This document shows positions 44,701 to 54,538 of a stretch of 64,000 nucleotides of DNA, one piece after another. The stretch covers positions 1 through 64,000 of the forward strand of contig DDIR01000143.1 of NCBI GenBank assembly GCA_002338715.1. The letters run 5' to 3'. A program made the position numbers and the translations under genes. This DNA is from Phycisphaerales bacterium UBA1845. GTDB taxonomy: Bacteria; Planctomycetota; Phycisphaerae; UBA1845. The notes beneath the pieces are model-generated. The model did no database searches and was not told the origin of the DNA. It saw only the letters and a program-made list of their open reading frames with translations. Each line of letters begins with the position of its first letter. Position 1 is the stretch's first letter.

Positions 44701-47082
44701 CTACCTCGAGTTCTCAAGACGATATTGATTCCGCCGTCCTTTGGGCTCAGATTCGTAGCTTGAATATGACGAATAGCTCATTCCTGTGGGGGCATCAACG
44801 AGCACCGTTCCAAGAAGTTTTCCGCCGGCTGCACTGAGATCTGCATACGTTTGCACAACATCCGCACGACGCGAGTGCGACGAACGCAGAACCATCAACG
44901 TCCCGTCGGCTTGGTTCGCGAGGATGCGGGCGTCTGCAACCGGGAGCACCGGTGGACCATCCATTAGAACAATGTCGTATTTCTTTTTCCAACGTTCGAT
45001 GCATTTGGAGAACACCCCGTTGGCAAGAATGTCATGGTTGAAGTCCTGGGGCGGTTCGCCCACCAGCAGAATATCAAAGCCATTCAAACCGGTCGGGAGG
45101 ATCGCTTCGCTGTCGGTGACAGCCCCCTGCAGGAGGGTCGGCAGTCCGAACAGAGGCTTCATGTTCAAATGCTGCGACAACGACGGACGGTACATGTCGG
45201 CTTCGACGAGCAGCACCTTCTTGCCAAGCTTCGCCAGGCTCTTCGCCAACAGCACCGACAACACGCTCTTGCCCGTCTGCATCGTTGAACTGGTGATCAA
45301 CACGCAGCGCTGACCGCTCTTACCGATTCGTTCCAACAGCGCCGTTCGCACCATTCGGACGTGTTGTGTAAGGACTGCCGGCAGTTCGCCATACAAGTTG
45401 CAGCGTCTGGGCAACGGTGGAAGCTGCCCCAGGAACGGAACGCGATTCGTCTCGCCAACGTCGCCGACGCCGCGGATTTTTGAATCGGTAACCACCCGCA
45501 AATAGGCAGCGCCGACGCCGCACATCATCGCGCCAAAAAATGCCATCGCACACATCAGCGGGCGACGATCCTTGTTGGGCTGCTTGGGCTCGATGCCATA
45601 GGACGCGACAGAAATGCGCCCAGGCGCCTTGTCTTCAAACTCCAGCCCCTGCAATCGTTTCCTGACAAGACCATGGAGGTCGTTCTTTTCGTTGAGCGTC
45701 TGCTGCAAGGTTGCCACCGTCTTGGCGTACTCGCCTTTTTCAAGTTGCTCCGCGCGAACCTGGGTGAGTTGTTCGTCAAGCAACTCCAATTCACGCTGCT
45801 TCTTGGGAACCATGCGCTGCAATTCGGCCAGCGTCATCGGAGCGTCGTCGGCTTCCTTCCCTTTCGGGCCTTCAACCGTTGCGACACCGGTATCAAGTTC
45901 CTTCTGACGCGACAGCAGCAACCCCTCAAGGTGCCCCACCTCTGCATCAAGCGTCCGAATCTTCGGGTGTGACGCACCGAATCGCTGACCGGCCATCGTC
46001 AGTTCGTGACGCTTGTTCTTAAGTTGAAGATTGAGACGCTTCCATTCCTCATCATTCGAATAATGATGCACGGTAATGTCGGTTTTGGTTTCGTGGGTTT
46101 GGGCAGCCGCCTTGCTTGATTCGAGGGCGGCCAACTCTTCTGCCAGCAACGTGTACTTGCGGGCGAGTTTTTCCCGATCGGTCTCCAGTTCCGTCACGCG
46201 CTTGGCCAACTGGGCCCGGGCGATATCAGGATCGCTCGTTCCGATGAGCTTGGAATACTCGCCGATCTCCTCGACGAGCTTGGCGATTTCTTTCTGGAGC
46301 GTGACATCTTCTTCGCGCAGCGTATCGTAGACGAGTTGCTCGCCTTCTTCGGTGTGCTCGTCGGTGTACTTGACGTATTCATCGACGATGGCGTCCACAA
46401 TCACCTTCGTGTCGTGTCCATCAGTCGTCGTAACGAGAACGTCAATCAATTCGGTGTTGCGACGCGGGCCCGCATCAACCGCGTCCTTCAACCGCTCCAT
46501 GTGCCCCGGTGCTTCACCGCCAAGCAACGTTTGAATGGTGCGAGGCGACTTCTTGTACCAGTTCGTCTCTTTCACATCTTCGCGATTGAGCACCGCATCC
46601 AGGACAGCCGACCCACGCACGATCGAAACCTGTGTGTTGAGAAACTGCCAGTAATACGGAACCATCCCGTTCTTTTCCGGGACGTCAAAGATAATCGGAG
46701 AAATCGTCGGACGTACGCGCAGCGATGCCATCGCCTCGTACTTGGGCGTAACGAACAACCAGATCGCCGGGATCGCAACGCCAGCCACAAACGCGAATAC
46801 CGACAACATCAACCACTTGTAGCGAAACAGATGAAGCGGAGAGAATCCGCCAGCAGGTTCACCAGGGCCGTGCGTTTCAGGCCCGAACGAATCAAACAGC
46901 AGATCGTCGCCGTGATAGGCTGGTCCAATCTCAGCCCGACTTACGGGGCCCAATGCGTTCGAATTTGGTGCGTTTGGATGCGATAAGTGGGCCGAATCCG
47001 GGCTGGGCGGACTGCCTTCGACATATCCATCAGCAGCAGAGTCAGCGTGATTGTGATCCATTCCCATACCCATTCCACCCAT
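44701..47082 (-). CDS. wzc: Wzc-like bacterial tyrosine kinase and chain-length regulator
   Basis: About 793 residues. A disordered His/Gly/Pro-rich head precedes TM1 (WLMLSVFAFVAGVAIPAIWL), a Wzz domain with long coiled coils (about 220-520), TM2 (PLMCAMAFFGAMMCGVGAAY) and a cytoplasmic kinase domain. Walker A is SSTMQTGKSVLS, Walker A' LLVEADMYRPSL, Walker B IVLMDGPPVL. The tail carries a Tyr cluster (SYSSYSSYE...YRLE) for autophosphorylation. ATG 47082 used; the start could be ATG 47061 because of repeated Met/Gly codons. Controls chain length and export with Wza. Confidence 0.9.
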   Translation of the reverse strand: MGGMGMGMDHNHADSAADGYVEGSPPSPDSAHLSHPNAPNSNALGPVSRAEIGPAYHGDDLLFDSFGPETHGPGEPAGGFSPLHLFRYKWLMLSVFAFVAGVAIPAIWLFVTPKYEAMASLRVRPTISPIIFDVPEKNGMVPYYWQFLNTQVSIVRGSAVLDAVLNREDVKETNWYKKSPRTIQTLLGGEAPGHMERLKDAVDAGPRRNTELIDVLVTTTDGHDTKVIVDAIVDEYVKYTDEHTEEGEQLVYDTLREEDVTLQKEIAKLVEEIGEYSKLIGTSDPDIARAQLAKRVTELETDREKLARKYTLLAEELAALESSKAAAQTHETKTDITVHHYSNDEEWKRLNLQLKNKRHELTMAGQRFGASHPKIRTLDAEVGHLEGLLLSRQKELDTGVATVEGPKGKEADDAPMTLAELQRMVPKKQRELELLDEQLTQVRAEQLEKGEYAKTVATLQQTLNEKNDLHGLVRKRLQGLEFEDKAPGRISVASYGIEPKQPNKDRRPLMCAMAFFGAMMCGVGAAYLRVVTDSKIRGVGDVGETNRVPFLGQLPPLPRRCNLYGELPAVLTQHVRMVRTALLERIGKSGQRCVLITSSTMQTGKSVLSVLLAKSLAKLGKKVLLVEADMYRPSLSQHLNMKPLFGLPTLLQGAVTDSEAILPTGLNGFDILLVGEPPQDFNHDILANGVFSKCIERWKKKYDIVLMDGPPVLPVADARILANQADGTLMVLRSSHSRRADVVQTYADLSAAGGKLLGTVLVDAPTGMSYSSYSSYESEPKGRRNQYRLENSR

Positions 47083-47435
47083 TCGTTTACCAGCCGGACG
47101 CACTGCGTCCCCATGCGGTACCCTACAGAAGTCTTTGCCAAACAATCGCTTCCGTCAAGCGAACCGGCACTTCCGTCAAGCAGATCGGCCAACGGCCATC
47201 GCCATTTGATTAACTAATCGACCCCAGAGACGTGTTTTCTACGCTCAATCCGCAGAAATGGTTTGTCGCTCCCCCCAGGATTCTTGCCCCCAAGAATCCA
47301 CGTCTTGTGCCTGCGTCCCTGCCAACACTTCCCAAACCCCGATCCGCCGGTCATCGCCTGCTTGCATTTGGCTGATCGAGTATTGGTCTGATCAAATTGT
47401 ATCAGCCGATCAACAACGCCATCGAAGTGGTCAGG
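47083..47435. other. 353-base gap upstream of the Wzc-like gene
   Basis: No gene seen. It contains a perfect 9-bp hairpin at 47278-47299 and repeated GATC-containing words (GATCGGCTGAT, GATCAG) near 47380-47430 that could be regulator sites or part of the Wzc promoter. No convincing -35/-10 pair was found. Confidence 0.4.
47278..47299. other. Perfect 9-bp hairpin in the Wzc leader region
   Basis: GGATTCTTG-CCCC-CAAGAATCC, nine paired bases and a 4-base loop. No U-tract follows on either strand, so it is more likely a leader structure or regulator site than a terminator. Confidence 0.5.
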
Positions 47436-48548
47436 TTATCGGCGGTTTCCCCCGAACCACCCCAAGATGCCACCGCGGTTTTTCGATGCCGGTTTGCACA
47501 CGGACTTTCGTTGAACTTCTTGATCCGGAACATGGGCGCCGCTGGCCACCACGCACTCATCGACGATCGCGCTGTCACCGACCAGTCCACGATCCCAGAT
47601 CGCCGATCGGGTCACCACGGCATTCGCGCCGATCTCGCAACCCGCACCGATCGAGACCGGTCCGACAATCATCGCGTTTGCACCAATCTTGGCTCCCGGG
47701 CCGATCCAGATGGGTCCAACCAGCTTGGCCGACTCGTCAACAACCGCTGACTGATGAATCCATGCGTCGCCACGTTTCACGTGACCTTCAAATTCGTGTT
47801 TGGTTCTGGCGAGCTTTTCGACCGCCCACCCGTTCACCGTCAGGTATGACGACCGACAGGTGATGCGCGGCGCGACATCGGTGGGCACGCGCAACACCGA
47901 CACTTTCTCACCGCGTTTGTAGAGATCTGAAATCAACCCTTCTTTGATATCGCAGAAGCCCGTCTTTGAAACATACGACAATGACTTGCGGCTGAAGACG
48001 TAAATACCCAACGGTTCTTCATCTTCAAGGCGACGATTGCAAGACGCCGCGCCACCGTGAACAACCATGGTCATCGCGGCTTGGGTCGAACGATGGTGCT
48101 CGAGCAGCACGCTCAATTCAACCTGCGGCACAACGCCACCTTCGACCACAACGAACAATTCCTCGCCACCGTCACGGGCTGCGTCGTGAGCACATCCGGC
48201 TGGTCCGCGCGGCATGAGGTCTTCGGTGTAATCAATGGCGACTTTCAATCCTTCACCATTGCGCAGGTGTTGCGAGAACAATGCGGTGTTACCGTTGGCA
48301 CAGACGGTCGCTCGACCGACGCCATCGTGTCCGAACCAACTTAAGATGTGGCAGATGAGCGGGCGCGTCGCAACGGGCAACATCGGGCGCGGCATGATCT
48401 GCTCCAACTCGCAGTCGCCATACGACGGACCGCCAGCGAGCACAATGCCGCGGATGGATGCAATGACGGACGGATTGCCGGGGTGTGCATCGCGCACGAT
48501 GCCCCCTTCCGTCTCGCCCAATCCCCGGATGGTTGAGTTATACTCCAC
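47436..48548 (-). CDS. Degenerate sugar-nucleotidyltransferase with hexapeptide C-terminus
   Basis: 370 residues from GTG 48548, which has AGGGAGG nine bases upstream and overlaps the lyase stop by 11 bases. The N-terminal half resembles NDP-sugar pyrophosphorylases (IRGIVLAGGPSYGDCELEQI then MPRPMLPVATRP), but the GxGTR loop is missing and the PKP Lys is Arg. The C-terminal part is a left-handed beta-helix (VGPIWIGPGAKIGANAMIVG, GAGCEIGANAVV). Catalysis is therefore doubtful; it may be a regulatory or binding protein. Its plan parallels the N-terminal half of the priming transferase two genes downstream. Confidence 0.72.
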   Translation of the reverse strand: MEYNSTIRGLGETEGGIVRDAHPGNPSVIASIRGIVLAGGPSYGDCELEQIMPRPMLPVATRPLICHILSWFGHDGVGRATVCANGNTALFSQHLRNGEGLKVAIDYTEDLMPRGPAGCAHDAARDGGEELFVVVEGGVVPQVELSVLLEHHRSTQAAMTMVVHGGAASCNRRLEDEEPLGIYVFSRKSLSYVSKTGFCDIKEGLISDLYKRGEKVSVLRVPTDVAPRITCRSSYLTVNGWAVEKLARTKHEFEGHVKRGDAWIHQSAVVDESAKLVGPIWIGPGAKIGANAMIVGPVSIGAGCEIGANAVVTRSAIWDRGLVGDSAIVDECVVASGAHVPDQEVQRKSVCKPASKNRGGILGWFGGNRR

Positions 48549-50664
48549 GGTGGCTGACCTCCCTGAATCCAAGACCGCCCTGTGGAGGAAGTGACTGCGA
48601 TTGCTCAGCACCTTTCGGATCCGATTTCTTGATCGGACTTCGGTGCAGGCTCAACCGCGTCACCAGGGTTGTGTTACCCGTCCATCGCAATTCACCCACG
48701 ATGGTCGGGCAGGGGACTTTTTTGTGATATCCTCGGCTGACCCAGCCGAAGAGGGGATTTTCTTGACCGCTATAGGCTCGCACATCGAGCCGTGCATCAA
48801 ACGTCATTTGAATTGTACCAAACGGCGCCAATATAGTAGCCGCGTTATCGCGTATTTCTTCCACGTTACAAAATTCTGAGAAATGGAAACAAATCTGGCC
48901 GTCATGCCGCGATTTACCGGTCAATTCATCGGTAATCACCAGTTCGCCACATGAACCGTCGAGCTCGACCGTCCGGCGATGACCGACCGGATCGCCAAGT
49001 CGGCTGTACCCGTTGTGCTCGCCCGAGACCGATCCGCCCGTCTCAGAAGGCGACCAGTCGAGGCATTTGGCCTCGGCCCGCTGGCCCCAAAGGAAGAGTC
49101 CGAGTAGCTCGGATTGGTCCTGACCGTCCACCGCCATCGTGTTGTGGGCACGGGTGCTCTTGAAATAGTCGCGCCACTTGCGATGGGTGAAGTAGTCGTA
49201 AGTTCCGGGATCGACCAGCACGTCATGACCGAAGGCGCGAAGCGTGAACGACAACGCGTCGGCATGACCGTGGGCCGCGAGACTGCCCATGCCAAGTTCC
49301 GCACAATCGAAGACCACACTCATCCGGTCGTCGCGATCAGAACCATCAACACCGCCCGAAACCTTCGCACCACTTTGAAGCAAGTAGTATCCGGTTTCCG
49401 CAAATGCCTTCGACTTCAATGCGATGTTTGTCTTCGCGTTCTGCTCAGCCGCTGTGTCGCGGCCAAGTTGCCAAGCCGCGCGTTCGTTAAATGCTCCAGA
49501 CAGCGCTGCAAAGTCCGCGCGATTGAAGATAACGCCCGCCACCGAAAGCAGTGCCTGTGGTTGTTGCGATCGATCGCCTAGGTCGAGCACATAACCGTCA
49601 TCGTAATCGCCGTAGAGCGGGAGGTTGCCTCCGCCTTCAACAAACGCGGCAACGTAATCGAACATGCGCTCGATGTGGCTCCAATACGATTCGGAAAATT
49701 CGTCGCCGACGTTCCGCCCGACGATGCCCGCAAGCAAAAAGAACTCAAGCACGAAGACGTGATAACCAAGTGCCTGTTCTTTGTTGCCGCCGTCGCGGTG
49801 CGTCTGGTTGGCAATCTCTTCTTCGAGAATCAACTTGGCGCGCTGCGCCCAGCGATTGGATTCCGCAAAGCCACTGAAGTATCGGGCTGCGATGTACGCG
49901 CCGGCAGCTTCACCGATCAAATGATTGTTGGCCGACGAGTAACGCGAGTAGCTGCGATCAAGACACCAGAGGTGTCGATGAATCGTCGGCACCAATGACT
50001 GCCAGCGCGACTGCGTCAACAAACCGGACGGTTTGATCAACTCCAGCGCCCAGACCCAGTTGATAATGCGCACGCCAAACTCAAGCGGACTGCGCCAGTT
50101 CATCCCGGTCGGGAACGGGCATTGCGTCATCCAACTGTCGATCTGATCGAGGACGGCTTGGGCGTATTCGGTCTTGCCCGAAACGGCGTAAGCCCGGGCC
50201 AACACAACCAAATGCTGGTGGCGATTGGGTTCCCAGACCAGCTTGCAGTCGCCCGCGACGTCGAAATCGCGGTAATCGATGCGGGAGGCTTTGGTCGTGG
50301 GCGATTGTTTCTTGGCAGAATAGTCGTAATTCCAGTTGATCCGCTCACCGACGGAGAGGTCTTTGAGATCAAAGAACGACAGGCGTCCCGCGAGCACGCG
50401 ATCGGCTTGTTTGAGCAATTCGGCTTTTTGATCATCCCGCAACGACGGAGCCGACGGGCTTGCGAAGCACGGTTCGGCAGTTTGGAAAGCGCGATCACCG
50501 ATCAGATGTTTGAAGGTGCGGCGTGATTCTCGCAGAGGCGCTGCGACCCCATCCGCGCAGCGCTGGGCAACGCTGCACGATCGCCACCAGATTTCGGCTG
50601 GTGACATCGATTTGAGTCGGCGCCAGTACCAGTTTGGAGTCTGCAAGTTATCCCCAGCCTTCAT
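48538..50664 (-). CDS. Heparinase II/III-like polysaccharide lyase
   Basis: 708 residues. The N-terminal alpha/alpha toroid contains FDLKDLSVGERINWNYDY, NWRSPLEFGVRIINWVWALE and SSANNHLIGEAAGAYIAARY; the C-terminal beta-sandwich has the hallmark AAHGHADALSFTLRAFG and VDPGTYDYFTHRKWRDYF followed by RAHNTMAVDGQDQSE. Such enzymes cleave uronic-acid polysaccharides by beta-elimination and are often found in EPS loci. No signal peptide is evident, so its cellular location is unclear. It is first in the EPS operon; ATG 50664, no strong ribosome site. Confidence 0.88.
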   Translation of the reverse strand: MKAGDNLQTPNWYWRRLKSMSPAEIWWRSCSVAQRCADGVAAPLRESRRTFKHLIGDRAFQTAEPCFASPSAPSLRDDQKAELLKQADRVLAGRLSFFDLKDLSVGERINWNYDYSAKKQSPTTKASRIDYRDFDVAGDCKLVWEPNRHQHLVVLARAYAVSGKTEYAQAVLDQIDSWMTQCPFPTGMNWRSPLEFGVRIINWVWALELIKPSGLLTQSRWQSLVPTIHRHLWCLDRSYSRYSSANNHLIGEAAGAYIAARYFSGFAESNRWAQRAKLILEEEIANQTHRDGGNKEQALGYHVFVLEFFLLAGIVGRNVGDEFSESYWSHIERMFDYVAAFVEGGGNLPLYGDYDDGYVLDLGDRSQQPQALLSVAGVIFNRADFAALSGAFNERAAWQLGRDTAAEQNAKTNIALKSKAFAETGYYLLQSGAKVSGGVDGSDRDDRMSVVFDCAELGMGSLAAHGHADALSFTLRAFGHDVLVDPGTYDYFTHRKWRDYFKSTRAHNTMAVDGQDQSELLGLFLWGQRAEAKCLDWSPSETGGSVSGEHNGYSRLGDPVGHRRTVELDGSCGELVITDELTGKSRHDGQICFHFSEFCNVEEIRDNAATILAPFGTIQMTFDARLDVRAYSGQENPLFGWVSRGYHKKVPCPTIVGELRWTGNTTLVTRLSLHRSPIKKSDPKGAEQSQSLPPQGGLGFREVSHRGV

Positions 50665-51875
50665 CAAGAATCAAATACACGCTCAACGACTCGCCCTGAA
50701 TCATTGGCGACGACAAGTTGTTCAAACCATTCGACGCGCTGCGTTACCCAACGCAACGCAATGTTTGTACGATATCGCGCTTGTCAGCCGCTCCGCCAGT
50801 CAACCCAGAGCTACCGCGTTCCACGAGATACGACAAACAGACAACCACGTCCGCATCCATGCGGCCGCCAAACGGCACCATCAGCGAATTCAAGCTTCGC
50901 GGGCTCTTCCAATAACTGTGTCGATGTCAGAGAGGCAAAGGGCGCTTCAATTCAAGATCAAACAGAAACAAGGGGTCGGGCGCGCCACCGCACCCAACAA
51001 TCGGCATCAACTTGCATGCCCCAACATGCCCATCGTTTCTGCAACCTCGCTAAGTCGTCCACCTAACGCAAACGTCTCTACATCGTGCGCGGGCACTGCC
51101 TCATCAGCGAGAGTTCGAATTGAGCTTGTTTCTGATTCTTGGCGGTTCACAAACGTCATGTATCACTGATCCGATGTCGAACCCCACTCAACATCGGCGT
51201 CTGGCTGGCCCTGCCGTCCGATAGATATGATTCCGGCAGTCAGACTTGTTTGACGTTCATGAACGCTCGACGATTTTAGACGCCGAACTCGACAGGCCCC
51301 CATCTAATCAATAAACGATCCCAATCCCCTCCACCATCCATGCGATTGGCATCAATGATATTGGAACCCAGGACCCCGGAACAAGCGCAGTCGCTCACGA
51401 TTCGCGCCGGCCCCGATCTTACGTCGTTTCCCCTCACATCCAAAAAACAACCAACATCGTTTCTTAACAAAACTGCACCACTTAACGATACTGCAATTTT
51501 GACCGCAATCAAGTGTCCGTGGCGGATTCTGCCAAGTGTTCATTCCGACAATTCCTTTTTATCAACGTAAGCAGTTCCAAAGCAAGGATCGTTCGAGTTG
51601 AAACAGGAAGTGTGGGGGGAAATGGAGGCCGGGGTCAACCAGATGAATCGGACCTTGAAACGTGCAAGAATTGATCACGTTTTTATTCGGACCCGTCGCC
51701 CCGACTAACGATTGGTACTCGGACGATTGCAACGGGGAGCAAGCCCAAACCAGGCAACGGACGTGAACTGCGGAGTCGCCCAAACCTGCTCTAATAAAGT
51801 GCCACGGTATCGCAAACCCGAATCAAATTCGGCGCGATACCGTGGCGTCACTTTGGATCAATTGTGCGGAATATT
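50665..51875. other. 1.2-kb region without a credible gene
   Basis: Separates the EPS operon start from a minus-strand lipoprotein gene. Open frames here are short, overlap on both strands and have no family signature. It should hold the EPS promoter, but no good -35/-10 pair was found near 50665. The long hairpin at 51796-51854 closes the region. It might hide an sRNA or decayed gene; nothing more can be supported. Confidence 0.5.
51796..51854 (-). terminator. Long palindromic hairpin downstream of the coiled-coil lipoprotein gene
   Basis: Stem of CCACGGTATCGC (51802-51813) with its perfect complement (51834-51845), an outer AAAGTG/CACTTT separated by a 3-base bulge, and an inner CCGAAT/ATTCGG. 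On the minus strand it is followed by TTTATT. It lies 22 bases after the lipoprotein stop, so it probably ends that transcript; the GTGCCAC ends also resemble the 2649 repeat, so it may be a repeat element. Confidence 0.65.
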
Positions 51876-53399
51876 CTAACGGCGATAGCCGGCGACCGAA
51901 GCACGCACCGGCTGGACGTCGGAATCGCCAGCGACTCTTCCAACTTCGTTGCTTTTCTGTTCGTCGTTTCGTCGAACAACTGCACCGCGATTCGGCGAAC
52001 TGCTGACAGTTGGCGACTCAAGGCGAACGGTCAAAAGCGCATCATTCTCAAGCAGCCGAAGAACCTCGTGCGGCAGCGCCGGGTCGATGTTGGCTGACGC
52101 GAGCACCCGATCAGTTCCGACCCGCTTGACCGGCGTGTTTGACTGCAAAGCATTCAGCGCGACACGCACATCTTCAACCGTTGCCAGTTGGCTCCGGAGG
52201 TTTTCCAACTCGGCTTGATGACTTTCGATAGCGGACCTCAGGTTGACGCGCCCCGGGTTCGTTTCCACGGACTGTGCGAATAGCAGTTCGGCCCGTTGAA
52301 GCGCCGTCTCACTGATTCGAATCTCGGATTCCAGTGCCCGGGATTGCTCCCTTGCGATGGCGTCACCGCTGCCCGGAACAAAAAGTTCTTCGCGCATCGC
52401 CAAGGCCAGCGCGTGCAGGCGAAGTTCACGAAGTTGCTGCGATACGCGACCAAATTCCTTCTTCGCCGCGCGCAAACTCTCCTCGTTTCTGCGATAGCCT
52501 TCGTGACTTTTGAACACGATGGCCGCCAACTTCTTTCGCCCTTCCAGACGAGTCACTTCGTCACGAATGCTGGCCCGCAGTTGGACGGCATCCTCGATCA
52601 ATTGGTTGAGCGACTGCTTTTTCCAATCGATCTCATCCTGGTCGGCGGAAAGCAGCACCCGGCAAACCGGCTGCGAGCTTCGGACCTGGCTGACGTCGGC
52701 TGCAAGGAAAGCAGCCATTGATGCAGAACGCCCCACCGCCGGTTCGGGTTCGAAGATGGCAATGGTGTTTTGCTGGCTTTGCGGTTGTGATTCGCGATGA
52801 CGAACATCGCTGGAGACCATGGACTTCAATTGATGGTCGAAGCTGTCCAGGGCGGCCAACTGCGTTTGCAAAGAAGTCAACAGGGTCGAATCGAAGCGAT
52901 CGCCATTTCGCTGAAGTTCGAATTCATAGGCCAGCCGGCGACGTTGATCCGGTACGTCGGCCCGCCATTTCTGCAGCGTCTGCCAAAGCTCGTCTTCGGG
53001 ATGGTGAACGCGCAACGTCCCCGACAGGTTATCCTCTGCTTTGACGAATCTGCACTGAAACGCATAGCTTCCCGGTGCGAGCGCCAAATCGAGATCTCGA
53101 ACCTCGCGCCGCGGAAAACCATCCCCATACAACACAATGCTCGTCGAATCGGTGGACGATGGCGTCAGGTCTTCAACAAAGCCATCGCCTGTTGTCGGAT
53201 CGCCAGACGCGGGTTCGCGACCAGTCGGATGGTCAGCCGCCAACCGACTTCCCGAGCGATGTTGCGCCTGGGCCACCAACTCCGAATGCGAACTCGGAGG
53301 ACTGAAACAAACCCTGACGGATGTGCTTTTCTGCTGGCAGCCGATCAAACCAATTCCAGACATGCCAACAGCGATGGCATGGTGCATCCGCATCTTCAT
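51876..53399 (-). CDS. Coiled-coil-rich lipoprotein of unknown function
   Basis: 507 residues from ATG 53399, with AAGGAG eight bases upstream; the longer frame to 53636 lacks this. The signal peptide ends IGLIGC, a lipobox. A beta-rich piece (ALAPGSYAFQCRFVKAEDNL) near 110 resembles a small ligand-binding domain. Two extended Glu/Gln/Arg/Leu stretches (about 150-200 and 255-430) are probable coiled coils. The last 80 residues are polar. Monocistronic, with hairpin terminator. Could be a periplasmic or outer-membrane spacer protein; no family recognised. Confidence 0.75.
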   Translation of the reverse strand: MKMRMHHAIAVGMSGIGLIGCQQKSTSVRVCFSPPSSHSELVAQAQHRSGSRLAADHPTGREPASGDPTTGDGFVEDLTPSSTDSTSIVLYGDGFPRREVRDLDLALAPGSYAFQCRFVKAEDNLSGTLRVHHPEDELWQTLQKWRADVPDQRRRLAYEFELQRNGDRFDSTLLTSLQTQLAALDSFDHQLKSMVSSDVRHRESQPQSQQNTIAIFEPEPAVGRSASMAAFLAADVSQVRSSQPVCRVLLSADQDEIDWKKQSLNQLIEDAVQLRASIRDEVTRLEGRKKLAAIVFKSHEGYRRNEESLRAAKKEFGRVSQQLRELRLHALALAMREELFVPGSGDAIAREQSRALESEIRISETALQRAELLFAQSVETNPGRVNLRSAIESHQAELENLRSQLATVEDVRVALNALQSNTPVKRVGTDRVLASANIDPALPHEVLRLLENDALLTVRLESPTVSSSPNRGAVVRRNDEQKSNEVGRVAGDSDVQPVRASVAGYRR

Positions 53400-54538
53400 T
53401 TGAGATTCTCCTTCAAGTTGTCCGCAAGATCGATGGCATGGGTGAGCCGCTGACCGTCGGATGTGGAACAGCCTTGTCCGATCTGAGCGATCTCCGTTCG
53501 ATGTGAATGAACTGTCGAATACATCGATTGGATTTGCCAATGGGCAAAAGAGTCCGCTTGTAACGGATGTAGGAATTACGTCAGAATTGACGTTTGTAAT
53601 GGCCATTCGCGCCGATTGGGCTGAAAGCGACGCCAAACTCGGATCGAAGTCGCCTGTGAGATTGCAGGAGCACCGGTGATTCGAGCCCTGTCACTTCAAG
53701 AAGTGAATGCTCTTGCAGGAAAATCCTTGGCTCAGACCATTTATCCATCTGCATAAAGTAGTAGTTCAAGCAAGTTCATCTGATCTCTCCAGTTTGACAA
53801 GTTTCAGGTAGGGACTAGGCGCGGTCCCATAAGGTTCGCTACAATCAGAACACTGGAAAGCTGAAACTCTGACGCAACTGGGACATATATTCACCGGCCC
53901 AGTTTTGTTGAGTTTCGTTGCTTTCGATTCAGGGGAGATTCGGGAGACACAGCCGGGGTCGGATGTGTTTCTGTAGAAGCAAGAAGAACCATATCCAATT
54001 CCCACCACAGGAAGCGCCAACAAGAAACGCTGAGTCTCCGCTGCGCTTGGCTTGCAGGGTTTTTCGTCGTTTGCGCATTGCCGAAATCTGCAGTTGATCA
54101 AGATTCAGCGTTCGGGAAAGAAGTCGTCCGTACGAATTGTTGAGGGTGAAGAAGACAACGGATGTTCGATTCATCACGCACTCGGATTGAAAACAATACA
54201 CGCAATGCACTGGGTTTTGTTGTTTGCGGACAGCACGACTCAAGGCTGCGTGTCATTGCATAGGTAGCGCACGACAGAGATTAGGCGTGCGGCAAAGATT
54301 GGCGTGCGGCGGTGAAATTGTCGCGGCATATCTTTGAAATTGGCAATGTCATTGCGGACGAACGACATTGGAAAGAGTAAATGAGGACTTTGTAACGCAG
54401 CAGGGCTGCAAGAATCTGAGAGCACACGTAATTCGTTAATTTTGAAATCATTTCGTGAATTGAAACGCACAGGTGGACGCTGAGTCGCAAAAGATTTGGC
54501 TTGCGTCCGTGACAAGACGCAATCGAAAGGGGATGGCT
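53400..54538. other. 1.1-kb divergent region without a credible gene
   Basis: Lies between a minus-strand lipoprotein gene and the plus-strand mosaic protein gene. Short open frames overlap on both strands and none carry motifs. A 16-base inverted repeat TCACTTC-AA-GAAGTGA lies at 53691-53706, and a TTGACA at 53794-53799 without a fitting -10. It should hold promoters for both genes, but none can be named with confidence. Confidence 0.45.

Noticed and set aside
50510..51169. 219-residue plus-strand open frame
   Set aside because: Starts inside the lyase gene, no ribosome site, no signature, and composition unlike coding sequence around it.
53691..53706. TCACTTC-AA-GAAGTGA inverted repeat as a named regulator site
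   Set aside because: It is a clean palindrome but does not match a regulator consensus I can name and is far from both starts; recorded only in the gap entry.
53929..54243. 104-residue minus-strand open frame
   Set aside because: No family features, poor start context, overlaps other random frames in the same gap.
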